A stretch of 64,000 bases of DNA from Alkaliphilus metalliredigens QYMF (GCF_000016985.1 NC_009633.1:3825539-3889538); one strand, 5' to 3'; shown: positions 26,676 to 37,569, counted from the stretch's first letter. The notes: generated from the letters alone by a model not told the origin. Numbers and translations are program-made.

Positions 26676-26769
26676 CCGCTGCAACTCCTTATTATATACG
26701 GCCTCTTGGATGAATTTATCACGACTTTTTTAGTGTTGCCCCCCATTCTTATGAAAGGTGAGGGGTTAT

Positions 26770-26799
26770 CATCAGGTGGCAGAAAATAACCACCTGATG
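26770..26799 (-). promoter_or_regulatory. Inverted repeat between lactate permease and regulator
   Basis: Arms CATCAGGTGG (26770-26779) and CCACCTGATG (26790-26799), 10 bp perfect, 10-base loop. The half-site ATCAGGTGG is the same as in the two operators upstream of the permease. It may be a weak terminator of the permease gene, a third regulator site with wider spacing, or both. No T run follows on either strand. Confidence 0.5.
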
Positions 26800-26848
26800 C
26801 CCCACTGTTTCAACTGACCGAGATAAGTTGATTTTCTGTATACAATAC

Positions 26849-28528
26849 TTAGAACAGTCCAGGTACAAAGAAAGCCATTGCAATATATGCAAAAATACCA
26901 ACAACAATTGCATATATGATTGCTGGGATAACATTTGTTCTAATAACTTTCCCCTCTTTACCAAATATACCAACCGTTGTACAGGCTGCAACAACATTGT
27001 GCACACAAATCATATTACCCGCAGCTCCACCAATTACTTGTAATCCCAGAATGATAATTCTTGACATTCCAATTTGTTCAGCTACACCATATTGCAAGCC
27101 AGAAAACAACACATTAGAAGTGGTATTACTACCCGACATAAAGGCCCCCAAAATTCCAACAAGTGGTGCGATCATTGGCCATACACCTTGGAATATATTA
27201 GCAAGAGCTCCTGCCATTACTACTGTCATAGCCGCTTCACCAGTTGGATTGTTCCCAGAGTTCAACATTACTTGAGTCATCCCGAGGGCAAACACTAAAG
27301 CTATAGCTGCAGGAATGACTGTTTTCAGTGATGTACTCCATGTTTCTTTAATCTTTTCGCCACTCATCTTATGCATGAAAGCAGTTAAAATTGATACTAA
27401 AATAAATGCTACCGTTCCAGGATGATATAGATATTGATATGAATAACTTAGTCCCGTTCCTAAAATTCCTGTATATGAAAGCGTAAAAGTCGGACTAGTT
27501 AGTATACCTTTCAAACCAGTAACTCTTGTTATTACTAGAATTAACGATACTAGAATATAAGGAAGCCAAGCCATAAAAGGACTGATTGTTTGTGTTTCCT
27601 CTTCTGTAGTAGCTGCCATTTCTTCTACTCCTACCCAAGAGCTATCCCACTTAGATTTATTTGCAAAGTCCCAAGTTGTTTTAGGTTGGAGGAATCCATT
27701 TTTAGTTGCCGTTATTACAATACCAATAGCTATTAGTCCACCACCTAAAGATGGTAGCTCCGGTCCAACTAAAACTGCAATTAAAATATAAGGTATGACA
27801 AAGGCTAAACCTGCAAATATAGCAAAAGGAGCTATTTCAAACGCATCTTTAAAGGATTTCTTTTCACCAAATATCTTCGTCATCATCATTACAATAATTA
27901 AAGGCATAAATACTCCCATGATTGCATGAGGAAGTGCAGACCAGATTCCTACTTCATGAAGGAATGTAGCGCTAGTATAACCAGCACCCTCTATTTCGCT
28001 TAGTATTTGTGGATTTCCTAATATAGAAGATACACCTCCTAAAATAGGCGTTCCAACCGCACCAAAACTTACAGGAGTGCTATTTCCAACCAATGCTAGC
28101 ATTGCTGCTGCCAATGGAGGGAATCCTAGTCCAACCATTAATGGGCCTCCTAAAGCTGCTGGAGTACCAAAGCCTGCAGCCCCTTCTATAAAAGCGCCAA
28201 ATAAGAAAGCAATTATGATTGCCTGAACTCTTCTATCAGGACTAATACCGTGAAAAGTTTTGTTTATCGTCTTTATTGCACCACTATTTTTCAAAGTATT
28301 CATTAACAAAATTGCACCAAATACAATAACTAGAATACCACCTGCATTCAATGCTCCTGCAACAGTTGCACCAGCAAGCCATTGTCCAGACATCCCCCAT
28401 ACTCCACCAGCAATAAGAATCGCTACTCCCCAGGCAAGAGGCATTACCTTTTTGGCTGGCCAGTTAAAGGCTACCATTAACACTACTGTTAAAACGATTG
28501 GTAACGAAGCTAATAAAGCTAAAAACAT
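26849..28528 (-). CDS. lctP: L-lactate permease family transporter
   Basis: 559-residue lactate permease (LctP/LldP family) with about 13-14 hydrophobic segments. Signature blocks: [52 protein letters not shown] and [14 protein letters not shown]. It imports lactate (or glycolate) with protons. RBS AAAGGGGG precedes the ATG. It is upstream of the regulator and Etf/dehydrogenase genes, and twin operators lie 100-160 bp before its start. Confidence 0.94.
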   Translation of the reverse strand: MFLALLASLPIVLTVVLMVAFNWPAKKVMPLAWGVAILIAGGVWGMSGQWLAGATVAGALNAGGILVIVFGAILLMNTLKNSGAIKTINKTFHGISPDRRVQAIIIAFLFGAFIEGAAGFGTPAALGGPLMVGLGFPPLAAAMLALVGNSTPVSFGAVGTPILGGVSSILGNPQILSEIEGAGYTSATFLHEVGIWSALPHAIMGVFMPLIIVMMMTKIFGEKKSFKDAFEIAPFAIFAGLAFVIPYILIAVLVGPELPSLGGGLIAIGIVITATKNGFLQPKTTWDFANKSKWDSSWVGVEEMAATTEEETQTISPFMAWLPYILVSLILVITRVTGLKGILTSPTFTLSYTGILGTGLSYSYQYLYHPGTVAFILVSILTAFMHKMSGEKIKETWSTSLKTVIPAAIALVFALGMTQVMLNSGNNPTGEAAMTVVMAGALANIFQGVWPMIAPLVGILGAFMSGSNTTSNVLFSGLQYGVAEQIGMSRIIILGLQVIGGAAGNMICVHNVVAACTTVGIFGKEGKVIRTNVIPAIIYAIVVGIFAYIAMAFFVPGLF

Positions 28529-28629
28529 TTTTACGACCCCCTTTAATTTTTACCCTGCAAACGTTTGCCCTTATTCGTAAAATACGCCTGTTGCTTCCTT
28601 CCTCAATCCCCCCTTTCTATCTAAAATAT

Positions 28630-28684
28630 AAAGTTATCAGGTGGTTAGACCACTTCATAAAAGTTATCAGGTGGTTAGACCACC
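28630..28684 (-). promoter_or_regulatory. Two tandem FadR/LldR-type operators upstream of the lactate permease
   Basis: A 24-bp unit (AAAGTTATCAGGTGGTTAGACCAC) occurs twice, at 28630-28653 and 28660-28683, exactly 30 bp apart, so on the same DNA face. Each carries the dyad GTGGTTAGACCAC (minus strand TGGTCTAACCA), close to the TGGTCTGACCA operator of E. coli LldR and the FadR-family TNGTNNNACNA pattern. Confidence 0.8.
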
Positions 28685-29116
28685 AAAACCCTTTTAAATG
28701 ATTTTGATTGTTTAATATTTATCAATTTTCAGAATTTAAATTTGAGATAAATTGAAATGTCATTTTTCCTACGAAGTCCATGTGCTTTGTTTTTCAACGT
28801 TTTGTGGATATTTATACCTCTTGATAAGATAACAGATAGGATTTTCCTTCGATGTCAAAGGGTATTTTGAATGATTAGATTGTTATAATTTTAATTATTT
28901 ATGTTTTCTGAATTCTTTGCTATTTTTTACTATTGTATTTTGAACTGTTTAAATTGTCAAGTGAAAATTGTTATTTTATTCTTTTTACTTTTTTTGATAT
29001 TTGGAGAAGCTTCTACATCTCTTCCTTTCATTTGTTTTCAATTTTAAAAACCCCAGATTAGTTCAACCTTTCTAGGACTTTAGCTTACTCTCGTTGAAAT
29101 TAAGGAAATCTATTTG
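28685..29116. other. Gene-free AT-rich spacer
   Basis: About 430 bases without a credible gene or known RNA element. It contains the upstream promoter region of the lactate genes. Confidence 0.45.
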
Positions 29117-29749
29117 TTAGTTTTCTTCATGCTTTGGTATATGGCTACCATCACAGAATGGTTTGTTTTTCGAATTGTTACATCTGCATAGGGTATACCG
29201 CTTCCGTGCTTTGAGTTCTTGCATACTCTCTAAATCATCTATGAGTTCCACCGCTCCACTGACGACTATAGGACCGTTTTTCATTATTTTAATGTGAATA
29301 TCTTTTTCAAAATCTGAGTAAAACCTTCCATCCTTAGTGTAGGTTAATGCACCGGAAGGACATTTTGATATAATTTGAATTATTTCCTCTGTAGTCCCAC
29401 CATCTGCATTAATCCAAGGTCTTTCATCAACGTTGAATACAGAGGGAAGTCCCTTTATACATGATGCCACATGACAACATAGCCCTAGGTTAAAATGAAT
29501 CGTAATGTTCTCTCCTTTGTAGCTTTTCCATTTATCAGGAGCACGCTCATCTGATTTTTTAGTATTTAACTTATTTTTTTCATGCTGATTATCACAATAA
29601 GGCATTGATGTAGATTCACCACATCGACATAGTGCTGTTACAGCTTTGACTTTAATTGGATTCCCTTCTCCATCAGTTACATTTTTGCCATGCACTAAAT
29701 AGAACGGACTGTTATTAGTGAAAATAATTTGACTTTTTTTCGAATTCAT
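29117..29749 (-). CDS. Three-domain CDGSH iron-sulfur protein
   Basis: 210-residue protein with an N-terminal CDGSH-like motif (CRCGESTSMPYCDNQH, residues about 42-57), a central divergent 4Fe-4S mono-cluster domain (Fer4_19 type; CCHVASCIKGLPSVF, WINADGG, KCPSGALTY), and a C-terminal canonical CDGSH motif (CRCNNSKNKPFCDGSH). Two 2Fe-2S sites with three cysteines and one histidine are expected. The first has NQ instead of GS between D and H. Electron-transfer or cluster-transfer role is inferred. RBS GGAGG; monocistronic. Confidence 0.88.
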   Translation of the reverse strand: MNSKKSQIIFTNNSPFYLVHGKNVTDGEGNPIKVKAVTALCRCGESTSMPYCDNQHEKNKLNTKKSDERAPDKWKSYKGENITIHFNLGLCCHVASCIKGLPSVFNVDERPWINADGGTTEEIIQIISKCPSGALTYTKDGRFYSDFEKDIHIKIMKNGPIVVSGAVELIDDLESMQELKARKRYTLCRCNNSKNKPFCDGSHIPKHEEN

Positions 29750-29953
29750 TTAGTCATCCTCCATGCTATTTTTTAGGACGCAGTGGTAGTTTATTTATCC
29801 CCATATCCCCTTGAAATATACTGATGCTTTGAATTTACTTAACAAACATGTCATTATATTCCGCAATTATTGTTAGAATATTTAGACATCGGGTAAATAT
29901 TATTAAGTACATATATCAACCTCAAGTCACAAAATTAAATAGGGGGGAAAAGG

Positions 29954-32368
29954 ATGCCAGTAAAAAAACTCATTTTATTAATTATAACCGCTCTGTTACT
30001 GGGAAGTATGGTGACTTATGCTTCTCCTGATAAGCCTTCTACAGCAATTATCTTTGGAGACGATATCGATTACCCTCCCTTTAGTTTTTTAGATGAATCA
30101 GGATATCCCACGGGCTTCAATGTAGAACTAGGAAAAGCTGTGGCAGAGGTTATGGGTCTTGACGTGGAATTTCAATTAGGTAATTGGCATGAAATTATGC
30201 AACAGCTGGAAAACAACGAAATAGATGCAATCTCCGGTATGTTCCATTCCGTCGATAGGGAAGCTGAATATGCCTTCACCGCTAGACATGCCGTAGCCAG
30301 TGGAGATATTTTTACTAGAGATGATTTTTCCGTCACTTCACTGGAGGATTTAGCTGGTACAAGGGTCGTTGTACAGACCAATGATATTGTTCATGAATCT
30401 TTAGTACAGGAAGATCTTAATATTGAATTCATTGAGGTATCAACTGTAGCAGAAGCACTACGTCATGTTTCCTCAGGAGAATACGATTATGCAGCAGTAT
30501 TAAAACTGCCAGCTCATTATATCATCCAACATAATAAACTCACCAATTTAAAATCCAATGGATTATCCCTAGCCCCACAAAATTATTCTATGGCTGTCCA
30601 CAAAAGTAATGGCCAACTACTCTCTGATTTAAATGAAGGACTGGTTATTTTAAAGAATACTGGTCAATATCAAGAAATTTATGACCAATGGTTGGGTGTT
30701 TATGAAGAGAGAGATTTTCTAGAAGCCCTCCGACGACACTATTGGCTTTTCGCTTCACTACTCACTCTCTTATTCATATTGCTATTTTGGACCTTTACGC
30801 TAAAAAAAATCGTCGCTTCCAGAACCAAGGAATTGCTAACGACCAATACCAAGCTTAATGAAAGTAAAAAAGAAATCACCTCCACTAACCAGGAGCTTGA
30901 GGCACTCCTTGAAGAATTAACAGCTACAGAGGAAGATCTCCGAGAAAATTATGATCATCTCAAAGAAAGCGAAGAAAAATACCGAACACTGGTAACTCAA
31001 ATGCACCAGGGCTTAGCCTTACACCAAATCATCACAAATGAACTTGGAGAGCCCGTAGATTATACTTTTATTGATGTCAATGATAGCTTCGAAAGATTAA
31101 CAGGACTCAAAAGAGATGATATTCTTGGCAAAACAGTACTTGAAGTTCTACCTGATACGGAAACATACTGGATAGAAAGATATGGACAGGTAGCGCTGAC
31201 AGGAGAACCTATACATTATGAAAATTATTCTAAGGAAATTGACAGATACTTTGAAGTGGTTGCCTATCAGCCAAACTACAATCAATTTGCCGTGGTTTTG
31301 ACAGATGTCTCCGAAAGAAAGAAAATGGCAGATGAACTGGTATACTTAAGTTACCACGATCAGTTAACAGGACTTTACAACAGAAGATTCTTTGAAGAAG
31401 AACTAAAACGTTTGGATGTGCCACGAAATCTCCCCCTAAGTATTATGATGGCAGATGTCAATGGTCTCAAGCTTACCAACGATGCCTTCGGTCATGTGGT
31501 GGGAGATAAACTTTTACAAAAAGTAGCAACCGTATTGAAGAATACATGCCGTGCTGATGATATCGTTGCAAGACTAGGTGGAGATGAATTTGTCATTTTA
31601 CTCCCCAAAACAGATAGCCAGGAAGCAGAAAACCTCGCCAATCGCATTATAGCTCTTATCGCCATGGAAAAGGTTCAATCTATTGATTTGTCCGTCTCCT
31701 TTGGCTGGGAAACCAAGTATCGAGATGATGAGGAAATGCAGGAAATATTCAGACTAGCAGAGGATTATATGTATAAGAAAAAGCTCTATGAAGGTCCAAG
31801 CAACAGAAATAAAACAATTGGAATTATTATTAACACACTTCATGAAAAGAACAACAGAGAGGAACAGCATTCTCATCGGGTTTCCGAATTATGTAGTGAG
31901 CTAGGCAAGGCTCTTAGACTATCCGAGTCCAAAATACAGGAATTAAAAATATTAGGCCTATTACACGATATTGGAAAAATTGCAATTAATGAAAGTATAT
32001 TAAACAAGCCTGGTAAGCTTACGGATGATGAATGGAAGGAGATACAGCGTCATCCTGAAATAGGATATCGTATCCTGAGTTCCGTCAATGATATGTCAGA
32101 AATGGCAGAGTTTGTGTTAGCACATCATGAAAGATGGGATGGTAATGGGTATCCCAAAGGATTACGAGAAAACGAAATACCGCTTCAAGCAAGAATCATC
32201 ACGGTAGTTGATGCATATGACGCCATGACAAGTGTCCGAAGCTATAAAAAACCACTCTCTAGAGATGAAGCGCTACAGGAGCTACATAAACATTCAGGTA
32301 CCCAGTTCGACCCTGATTTAGTAATAGTCTTTAGTAAAATGCTACTTGACCAAAAAACAGATTTGTAA
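29954..32368 (+). CDS. Periplasmic-sensor, PAS, GGDEF and HD-GYP c-di-GMP signalling protein
   Basis: 804 residues. Signal peptide (1-24); amino-acid-type solute-binding sensor SBP_bac_3 (about 30-255; FGDDIDYPPFSFLDESGYPT); one membrane helix (about 262-287); coiled coil; PAS (about 340-455); GGDEF domain with intact RLGGDEF and an upstream RADD inhibitory site at the right 5-residue distance; HD-GYP domain with LLHDIGKIA and HHERWDGNGYP. Both synthesis and breakdown of c-di-GMP are thus possible, switched by an external ligand. RBS GGGGGGAAAAGG precedes the ATG. A c-di-GMP riboswitch lies elsewhere in the window (14135-14220). Confidence 0.93.
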   Translation: MPVKKLILLIITALLLGSMVTYASPDKPSTAIIFGDDIDYPPFSFLDESGYPTGFNVELGKAVAEVMGLDVEFQLGNWHEIMQQLENNEIDAISGMFHSVDREAEYAFTARHAVASGDIFTRDDFSVTSLEDLAGTRVVVQTNDIVHESLVQEDLNIEFIEVSTVAEALRHVSSGEYDYAAVLKLPAHYIIQHNKLTNLKSNGLSLAPQNYSMAVHKSNGQLLSDLNEGLVILKNTGQYQEIYDQWLGVYEERDFLEALRRHYWLFASLLTLLFILLFWTFTLKKIVASRTKELLTTNTKLNESKKEITSTNQELEALLEELTATEEDLRENYDHLKESEEKYRTLVTQMHQGLALHQIITNELGEPVDYTFIDVNDSFERLTGLKRDDILGKTVLEVLPDTETYWIERYGQVALTGEPIHYENYSKEIDRYFEVVAYQPNYNQFAVVLTDVSERKKMADELVYLSYHDQLTGLYNRRFFEEELKRLDVPRNLPLSIMMADVNGLKLTNDAFGHVVGDKLLQKVATVLKNTCRADDIVARLGGDEFVILLPKTDSQEAENLANRIIALIAMEKVQSIDLSVSFGWETKYRDDEEMQEIFRLAEDYMYKKKLYEGPSNRNKTIGIIINTLHEKNNREEQHSHRVSELCSELGKALRLSESKIQELKILGLLHDIGKIAINESILNKPGKLTDDEWKEIQRHPEIGYRILSSVNDMSEMAEFVLAHHERWDGNGYPKGLRENEIPLQARIITVVDAYDAMTSVRSYKKPLSRDEALQELHKHSGTQFDPDLVIVFSKMLLDQKTDL

Positions 32369-32414
32369 TATTGAAGATAGATTTTCTCTCAATTCCTTAA
32401 TCAACACACAAACT

Positions 32415-32446
32415 AAAATCCACCTCTTTAAAAGAGGTGGATTTTA
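32415..32446 (+). terminator. Terminator of the GGDEF/HD-GYP gene
   Basis: AAAATCCACCTCTTT pairs with AAAGAGGTGGATTTT; palindromic and usable in both directions, between convergent genes. Confidence 0.88.
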
Positions 32447-32513
32447 TCAGCAATCTCATCAAATTTTGTATAGATATACTTCTTATTTTTCAGATACTAT
32501 GTTAAATTTCCTT

Positions 32514-34514
32514 CTAAATTTTAAATTTGTTCACTTGTTCTAACATACTTCCAATCAATACACCCATATTTTTTGCTGATGAAGCCACCTCTTCTGAAGA
32601 GGCTGACATTTCTTCACTTGAAGCTGCTATTTCTTGTGAAGAAGCAGCTACTTCTTCCGCAACTGCAGAAGCCTCTTCTACTCTAGCTAAAATTGTAGAT
32701 TTTTCATTATTGATCTCCATAGTTGCTATATTAGCTGACCGGATCTTAACTCCAATACTATGAATCGCTTCTACAATATTTTTGTATGAATTTATAACGC
32801 CATCAATGACATTCACTTGAGTACTTAATTCCTGATTCAATCCATCAGTTGTCTCTATGATTAAATCTGCATCTTCAGTGATATTATTAATCAACAGGTT
32901 GATATTTTGTGATGAGAGTTGTGATTGTTCCGCTAATTTTCTTATCTCTTGTGCAACTACAGCAAATCCTTTTCCAGCTTCACCAGCTCTAGCAGCTTCA
33001 ATTGCAGCGTTTAAAGCTAGTAAATTTGTTTGTTCTGCTATGTTGTTTATAAGGCTTGTAATTTCTGTAACTTTATTTACATTTTGGTTCAAGCCATTGA
33101 TTTTATCTGTAAAATCTTTAAATGTACTTTCCATTACATTGATTGATTCTATAAGCAATTGCATATCTTCATTACTCTTATTAGACATATCATTAACATC
33201 CTTAGCATTTAGGTCTATATCTTCTATATCCGTAACGATACCTTCTAATTTTTCACCAAAGGTCTGTAAAGCTTCATTGATGTTTGCAAGTCCTTCTGCT
33301 TGAGAACTAACACCTTGTGTAGTCTCTTGGATAGCAGTGGCTACACTTTCCGAAGTTGAAGACATTTGTTGAGCAATAACATCTAAACTTTCCGAGTCCT
33401 TGTTAATGAGTATAGAAGTATCCTTAATGGCCTTAATCATAGCACTGACAGCCTTTTTCATAGTAGACATAGAGCGGTATGTATCAGCGATTTCGTCTTT
33501 TCCACTTCTAGTTTGAATGGATTGATCACTACTAAAATCACCATTGGAAATTACATTTAAATCGGCAGCAATCCCTTTTATTTGTCTTGCAAAGCGACTT
33601 GTAATAAAATAAATTAGCAGGAGTCCAAATATTAAAAATAATATAGAGGCCATAAGAATGTTACTTTTCAAGGAATCTAAAGAAGATAAAATTTCCTCCG
33701 TAGGAACAGTAACTGCCAGGGACCAATTTGTATTTCCTACAGGTGCAAATGCAGCGAACTTTTCTATACCATCATAGTTATATTCATCAAAACCAGTTTC
33801 ACCAGTGGTCATTCTATTTACAATTTCAGCCAAACTCGTTAGGGATGGATCTGTTTCTGCCATCTCTATGGTGTTATCAGCCGATCTAACAGCTTCTTCT
33901 GCATAATGAGCTACTGTTGTTCCCACCTGATTTACCATAAAAGCCGTGCCAGTATCCCCTAACACAATATCATTTGTTATGGCACTGAGTTCGTCACCAT
34001 GTCTCGCTCCAATTAAAACCCCAATTATATTGCCTCCCTCTTCTTGAATGGGAACAGCATAATTAACAATCAGCGTAGTATTATCTTCTCTACTTATTAT
34101 AGGATCTGTCACTACTGACTTTCCTCCCAGTGCTTGTTGATAATAGTCTCTTTCCTTCAGATTAATGGTGATGCCTGCCATCGTAAGTGTTTCTCCTTCT
34201 GTATCTCCTATACCTAAGGATAGATATCCTCCTCTTTTAGCTTCTTTTTCCAAGTAAAACATCTTTTCCTCAGGTAAAATATTAGGATCTGCTATTTCAG
34301 CTGTATTAGCTATGGTAAGTAATTCACTAAATCGTGTATTAATACGTTCCTCTACTACCCTAGCTGACTCTGTTGCAGTTTTTGTTGATAGTTCTTCCGC
34401 TACTGTGTATACAGCATTTGTAGAAGTGAAGTAAGCAACCCATCCTAATCCTATACAGACAAGAATTAATAATCCGCCTAGCATTATCCCTAACTTTGTC
34501 TTTATGCTTGTCAT
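32514..34514 (-). CDS. Methyl-accepting chemotaxis protein (Cache sensor)
   Basis: 666-residue transmembrane chemoreceptor. Helix 1 is at about 10-30, an extracytoplasmic double-Cache sensor at about 35-275 ([44 protein letters not shown]), helix 2 at about 282-305, then HAMP and a signalling domain with the hairpin tip [20 protein letters not shown] and [20 protein letters not shown]. No CheR-docking pentapeptide at the C terminus. The ligand is unknown; Cache sensors of this type often bind amino acids. It lies convergent to the GGDEF gene. Confidence 0.93.
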   Translation of the reverse strand: MTSIKTKLGIMLGGLLILVCIGLGWVAYFTSTNAVYTVAEELSTKTATESARVVEERINTRFSELLTIANTAEIADPNILPEEKMFYLEKEAKRGGYLSLGIGDTEGETLTMAGITINLKERDYYQQALGGKSVVTDPIISREDNTTLIVNYAVPIQEEGGNIIGVLIGARHGDELSAITNDIVLGDTGTAFMVNQVGTTVAHYAEEAVRSADNTIEMAETDPSLTSLAEIVNRMTTGETGFDEYNYDGIEKFAAFAPVGNTNWSLAVTVPTEEILSSLDSLKSNILMASILFLIFGLLLIYFITSRFARQIKGIAADLNVISNGDFSSDQSIQTRSGKDEIADTYRSMSTMKKAVSAMIKAIKDTSILINKDSESLDVIAQQMSSTSESVATAIQETTQGVSSQAEGLANINEALQTFGEKLEGIVTDIEDIDLNAKDVNDMSNKSNEDMQLLIESINVMESTFKDFTDKINGLNQNVNKVTEITSLINNIAEQTNLLALNAAIEAARAGEAGKGFAVVAQEIRKLAEQSQLSSQNINLLINNITEDADLIIETTDGLNQELSTQVNVIDGVINSYKNIVEAIHSIGVKIRSANIATMEINNEKSTILARVEEASAVAEEVAASSQEIAASSEEMSASSEEVASSAKNMGVLIGSMLEQVNKFKI

Positions 34515-34716
34515 ATTGATCTCCCCCCTAGTTAAACTATTAACAATATTGTATTATACATAGCAGTTTTTAGCAATCTTTATTGTCGTATTATGTAATA
34601 TAATATCTTAATTCCCCTCATTTTCCATACTTATAAAAGTAGTTACTCCTAACTTAAGTGACTTCCCACCAGGAACTCTCTCGAAGAGCAGACCCAAGGG
34701 GATAGGACTATTGTTC
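34515..34716. other. Spacer with structured 3' end of the helicase gene
   Basis: About 200 bases. The hairpin AGACCC...GGGTCT with inner TAGGA/TCCTA (34690-34732) overlaps the helicase stop codon and may protect the mRNA 3' end. It lacks a T run. Confidence 0.45.
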
Positions 34717-36171
34717 CTACATCTGGGTCTCTACAGCTTTACTCACCTTACGAAGTCTTCCTTTAATAGGTTTATTTTGCAACTCCTCAAGAACCAATTC
34801 ACCTTTATCATTCAATATTTCTACAAAGGTAGAGACATCAACTACATTGATGATTCCGATATCATCTGCAGTTACACCTTCTATGCTACACAGTGTACCC
34901 ACAATGTCTACTGGTCTCATCTTTGTTTTCTTACCTGCGTTGATATGTAATTTCAAAATTTCTTTGCTTAGTGGTGCACCTTTTGTTTCTTTGACTTCGG
35001 GTTTGGTATTTATTTTTTCTACAAATTCCTCTTTTGAATCATTCACCGTTTCGATCTCCGGTCTTTGCATTAAAGGAATCTCTTTACCGATATATCGATG
35101 TATATCCTTTAAAAACTTATCTTCGTATTGTGTCACAAAGGTAATGGCTCTACCTTCCCTGCTGATACGTCCAGTTCTACCAATTCGATGCACATAGCTT
35201 TCTTTGTCTTGTGGTATATCATAATTAATGACAAGGGAAATATTATCTATGTCTATCCCCCTAGCTGCAACATCCGTTGCTACCAAATATCTGAAATAAC
35301 CTTGTTTAAACTCATTCATAACTCTAACTCTATCACGTTGCTCCATTCCACCATGAATCTTTTCACAAGTATAGTTTAGCCTGATTAGCTCATCATTAAC
35401 TTCATCTACTCTTTGCTTTGTATTACAAAATATGATACAGCTATCAGGGTTTTCTACTATGGTTATATCGCTTAAGAGCTTCATTTTATCTCTATACTCT
35501 ACAGTATATCTTTCTTGGGAAATCCTATCTACCGCTGAACTTTCTTCTTCTATTTCAGCATGTATCGGATCTTTCATATACCGATTAGATAAGGTCTCTA
35601 TGGCACTGGGCATCGTAGCTGACAATAACATTGTGACACGTTTTTTCGACAAATCCTTTATGATTGTCTCTATTTGATCTACAAATCCCATATTAAACAT
35701 TTCATCAGCTTCATCTATCACAAGATACTTTATTTGTGATGTATCAAATGTCCCTTTTTCCATATGATCTATAATACGTCCAGGGGTACCCACCACCACA
35801 TGTGTCTTTTGTTTCAATTCCTTTTCTTGATGATAAAAAGGAGCCTTCCCATAAACCGCAGCCACTTTAAGCCTTTTGAACCTACCTATATTAAACATGT
35901 CTTCTTTAACTTGAATAGCCAACTCTCTTGTGGGTACAAGCACCAATGCCTGGGGCTTGTTTTCATCCCAATCCACCAATTGGCAAATAGGAATGGCAAA
36001 TGCTGCAGTCTTTCCGCTTCCAGTTTGGGACTTAACTATGATATCCTTATGCTCTAGTATTGCTGGTATCACTTGTTGTTGTACTTTCGTAGGACTTTCA
36101 AAATTCAACATACTAATGGACTTTAATAACTCATCACTTAATTGATAATCGCTAAAATTTGACTTTATCAT
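34717..36171 (-). CDS. dbpA: DEAD-box RNA helicase, DbpA/YxiN type
   Basis: 484-residue ATP-dependent RNA helicase. Motifs: QTGSGKTAAFA (I), PTRELAIQV (Ia), DEADEMFNMGF (II), LLSATMP (III), HRIGRTGR (VI). The C-terminal about 75 residues (LHINAGKKTKMRPVDIVG onward) form the DbpA RNA-binding domain, which in E. coli DbpA and B. subtilis YxiN recognises hairpin 92 of 23S rRNA. A role in 50S ribosome assembly is therefore likely. Full length for the YxiN group. Monocistronic. Confidence 0.93.
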   Translation of the reverse strand: MIKSNFSDYQLSDELLKSISMLNFESPTKVQQQVIPAILEHKDIIVKSQTGSGKTAAFAIPICQLVDWDENKPQALVLVPTRELAIQVKEDMFNIGRFKRLKVAAVYGKAPFYHQEKELKQKTHVVVGTPGRIIDHMEKGTFDTSQIKYLVIDEADEMFNMGFVDQIETIIKDLSKKRVTMLLSATMPSAIETLSNRYMKDPIHAEIEEESSAVDRISQERYTVEYRDKMKLLSDITIVENPDSCIIFCNTKQRVDEVNDELIRLNYTCEKIHGGMEQRDRVRVMNEFKQGYFRYLVATDVAARGIDIDNISLVINYDIPQDKESYVHRIGRTGRISREGRAITFVTQYEDKFLKDIHRYIGKEIPLMQRPEIETVNDSKEEFVEKINTKPEVKETKGAPLSKEILKLHINAGKKTKMRPVDIVGTLCSIEGVTADDIGIINVVDVSTFVEILNDKGELVLEELQNKPIKGRLRKVSKAVETQM

Positions 36172-36330
36172 TTAATCAACTCTCTCTTTTAATATTTCTA
36201 CTGTCATTATTATTAGGAATATTTATTTTTTTATGTTACTGCACTGAATTTCATGCTTTTTTTAATAAATTATTGAGTACCCAAAACCATAAGTCAGGGG
36301 AATATACAACCAACTTAACCTTCTTATCGT

Positions 36331-37539
36331 CTATTTATTACGATAAAATTCTTTAACATACTCTTCTCCTGATTGAAAGTCACTTCTATTCATGATAAAT
36401 GCTTTTCCTATTTTAATCAGCATTCTTTCGGCTCTTATTCTATCTTCTATCTTGTTGATATCTGTGATGTCCTGAACTTTTGCATCTCCAACTACCCTTC
36501 TAATCATCTCAAGGCCTGCGAACCCAGCGGTGTCTGATAATATACCCTCTAGATACCACTCCATAAAACCTACTTCTTTTGCCATAACATCTGTTACGAT
36601 CTCTTTATAAAGTTCAATGAATTTTTCCTTAAATAACAGGACAATTTCATCTATGGTACTTTCAATCCATTGAATAAATTCATTTGCGCCTTGACTTTTA
36701 TCAGTTACATAGGCATTGACCCAAGCAAAAAACAAATTTCCAATTACATTTCCTAGATCATAACCAATTGGCCCATAAAAAGCAAACTCAGGATCTAATA
36801 CCTTTGTTGACTGTTTTGTTACAAAGATGGAACCGGAATGAAGGTCTCCATGGATTAACCCTTGTGGATGATTCATAAATTGATGCTTTAATATACCCGC
36901 TTCTAGAATGAGTTTTTTATCTTGGTAAAGATTTTTTTCCATAAAGAGCAAGTTTTCTTCCAAAACAATGTTTCTACCTTTATAATTGATAAAAGGCTCT
37001 GTAAAGACAAGATCCTCTGAAATTTTACATAAATCTTTGTTTACATATCTTTTTACATTGTCTTTTTTCATTCCAGAGTCCATGACTAAATCCGTTGTTG
37101 GTAGAAGTGTATTCACAATAAACGTACTGATATGATCTGCTAGTCTAAGAAAAACCTTTCTTTCTAACAAAGCTTTTCTAAGGTTCTCATGATCACCTAT
37201 ATCCTCCATGACAAGGCAACACATAATGGGATCATATTGGTATACTTTAGGTACAAGGCCAGGAGCTAATTTCTCTTGCATCATTAAGACTTCCCCTTCG
37301 ATTCGATTACGATCAACATCTAAGGGACGGCCTGATGACCTAAGTAGTGTATCAGCCTGCTTAACCACGACAGATGTTTTAGCGTTCACATCCCAAACAC
37401 GAAAGACATAATTGATATTACCGTCCCCTATTTCTTCGGCTCTTAGTTTAGCCCCTTTTTCAAAAAAATCTAGCTTTTCCTTGACGTAAAGAATGACATC
37501 TTCTTCATCCATTTTAAAATGGGAGCTAAATTTAGACAA
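36331..37539 (-). CDS. mtnK: S-methyl-5-thioribose kinase MtnK
   Basis: 402-residue kinase that phosphorylates methylthioribose (and 5-deoxyribose in DHAP-shunt enzymes). Aminoglycoside-phosphotransferase-like fold: GNINYVFRVW with the phosphate loop, VVKQAD, the catalytic block GLIHGDLHSGSIFV and metal loop DPEFAFYGPIGYDLGN. Start is TTG with GGGG at 8 bp. Last gene of aldolase-isomerase-kinase. Together these three catalyse salvage of 5'-methylthioadenosine/5'-deoxyadenosine sugars. Confidence 0.94.
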   Translation of the reverse strand: MSKFSSHFKMDEEDVILYVKEKLDFFEKGAKLRAEEIGDGNINYVFRVWDVNAKTSVVVKQADTLLRSSGRPLDVDRNRIEGEVLMMQEKLAPGLVPKVYQYDPIMCCLVMEDIGDHENLRKALLERKVFLRLADHISTFIVNTLLPTTDLVMDSGMKKDNVKRYVNKDLCKISEDLVFTEPFINYKGRNIVLEENLLFMEKNLYQDKKLILEAGILKHQFMNHPQGLIHGDLHSGSIFVTKQSTKVLDPEFAFYGPIGYDLGNVIGNLFFAWVNAYVTDKSQGANEFIQWIESTIDEIVLLFKEKFIELYKEIVTDVMAKEVGFMEWYLEGILSDTAGFAGLEMIRRVVGDAKVQDITDINKIEDRIRAERMLIKIGKAFIMNRSDFQSGEEYVKEFYRNK

Positions 37540-37569
37540 TTGATCATCCCCTTATACGCACTCTTTATT

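Noticed and set aside
28801-28860. Minus-strand CTTATCAAGAGG, like the start of a SAM-I riboswitch
   Set aside because: The rest of the S-box core is missing; it is chance similarity in AT-rich DNA.
34680-34735. Plus-strand resemblance to the 23S rRNA helix 90-92 region (GCAGACCCAAGGGGATAGG) beside a DbpA-type helicase gene, suggesting an autoregulatory rRNA mimic
   Set aside because: It is on the strand opposite to the helicase mRNA, the match is short and gapped, and the minus-strand RNA forms an ordinary 3' hairpin instead.
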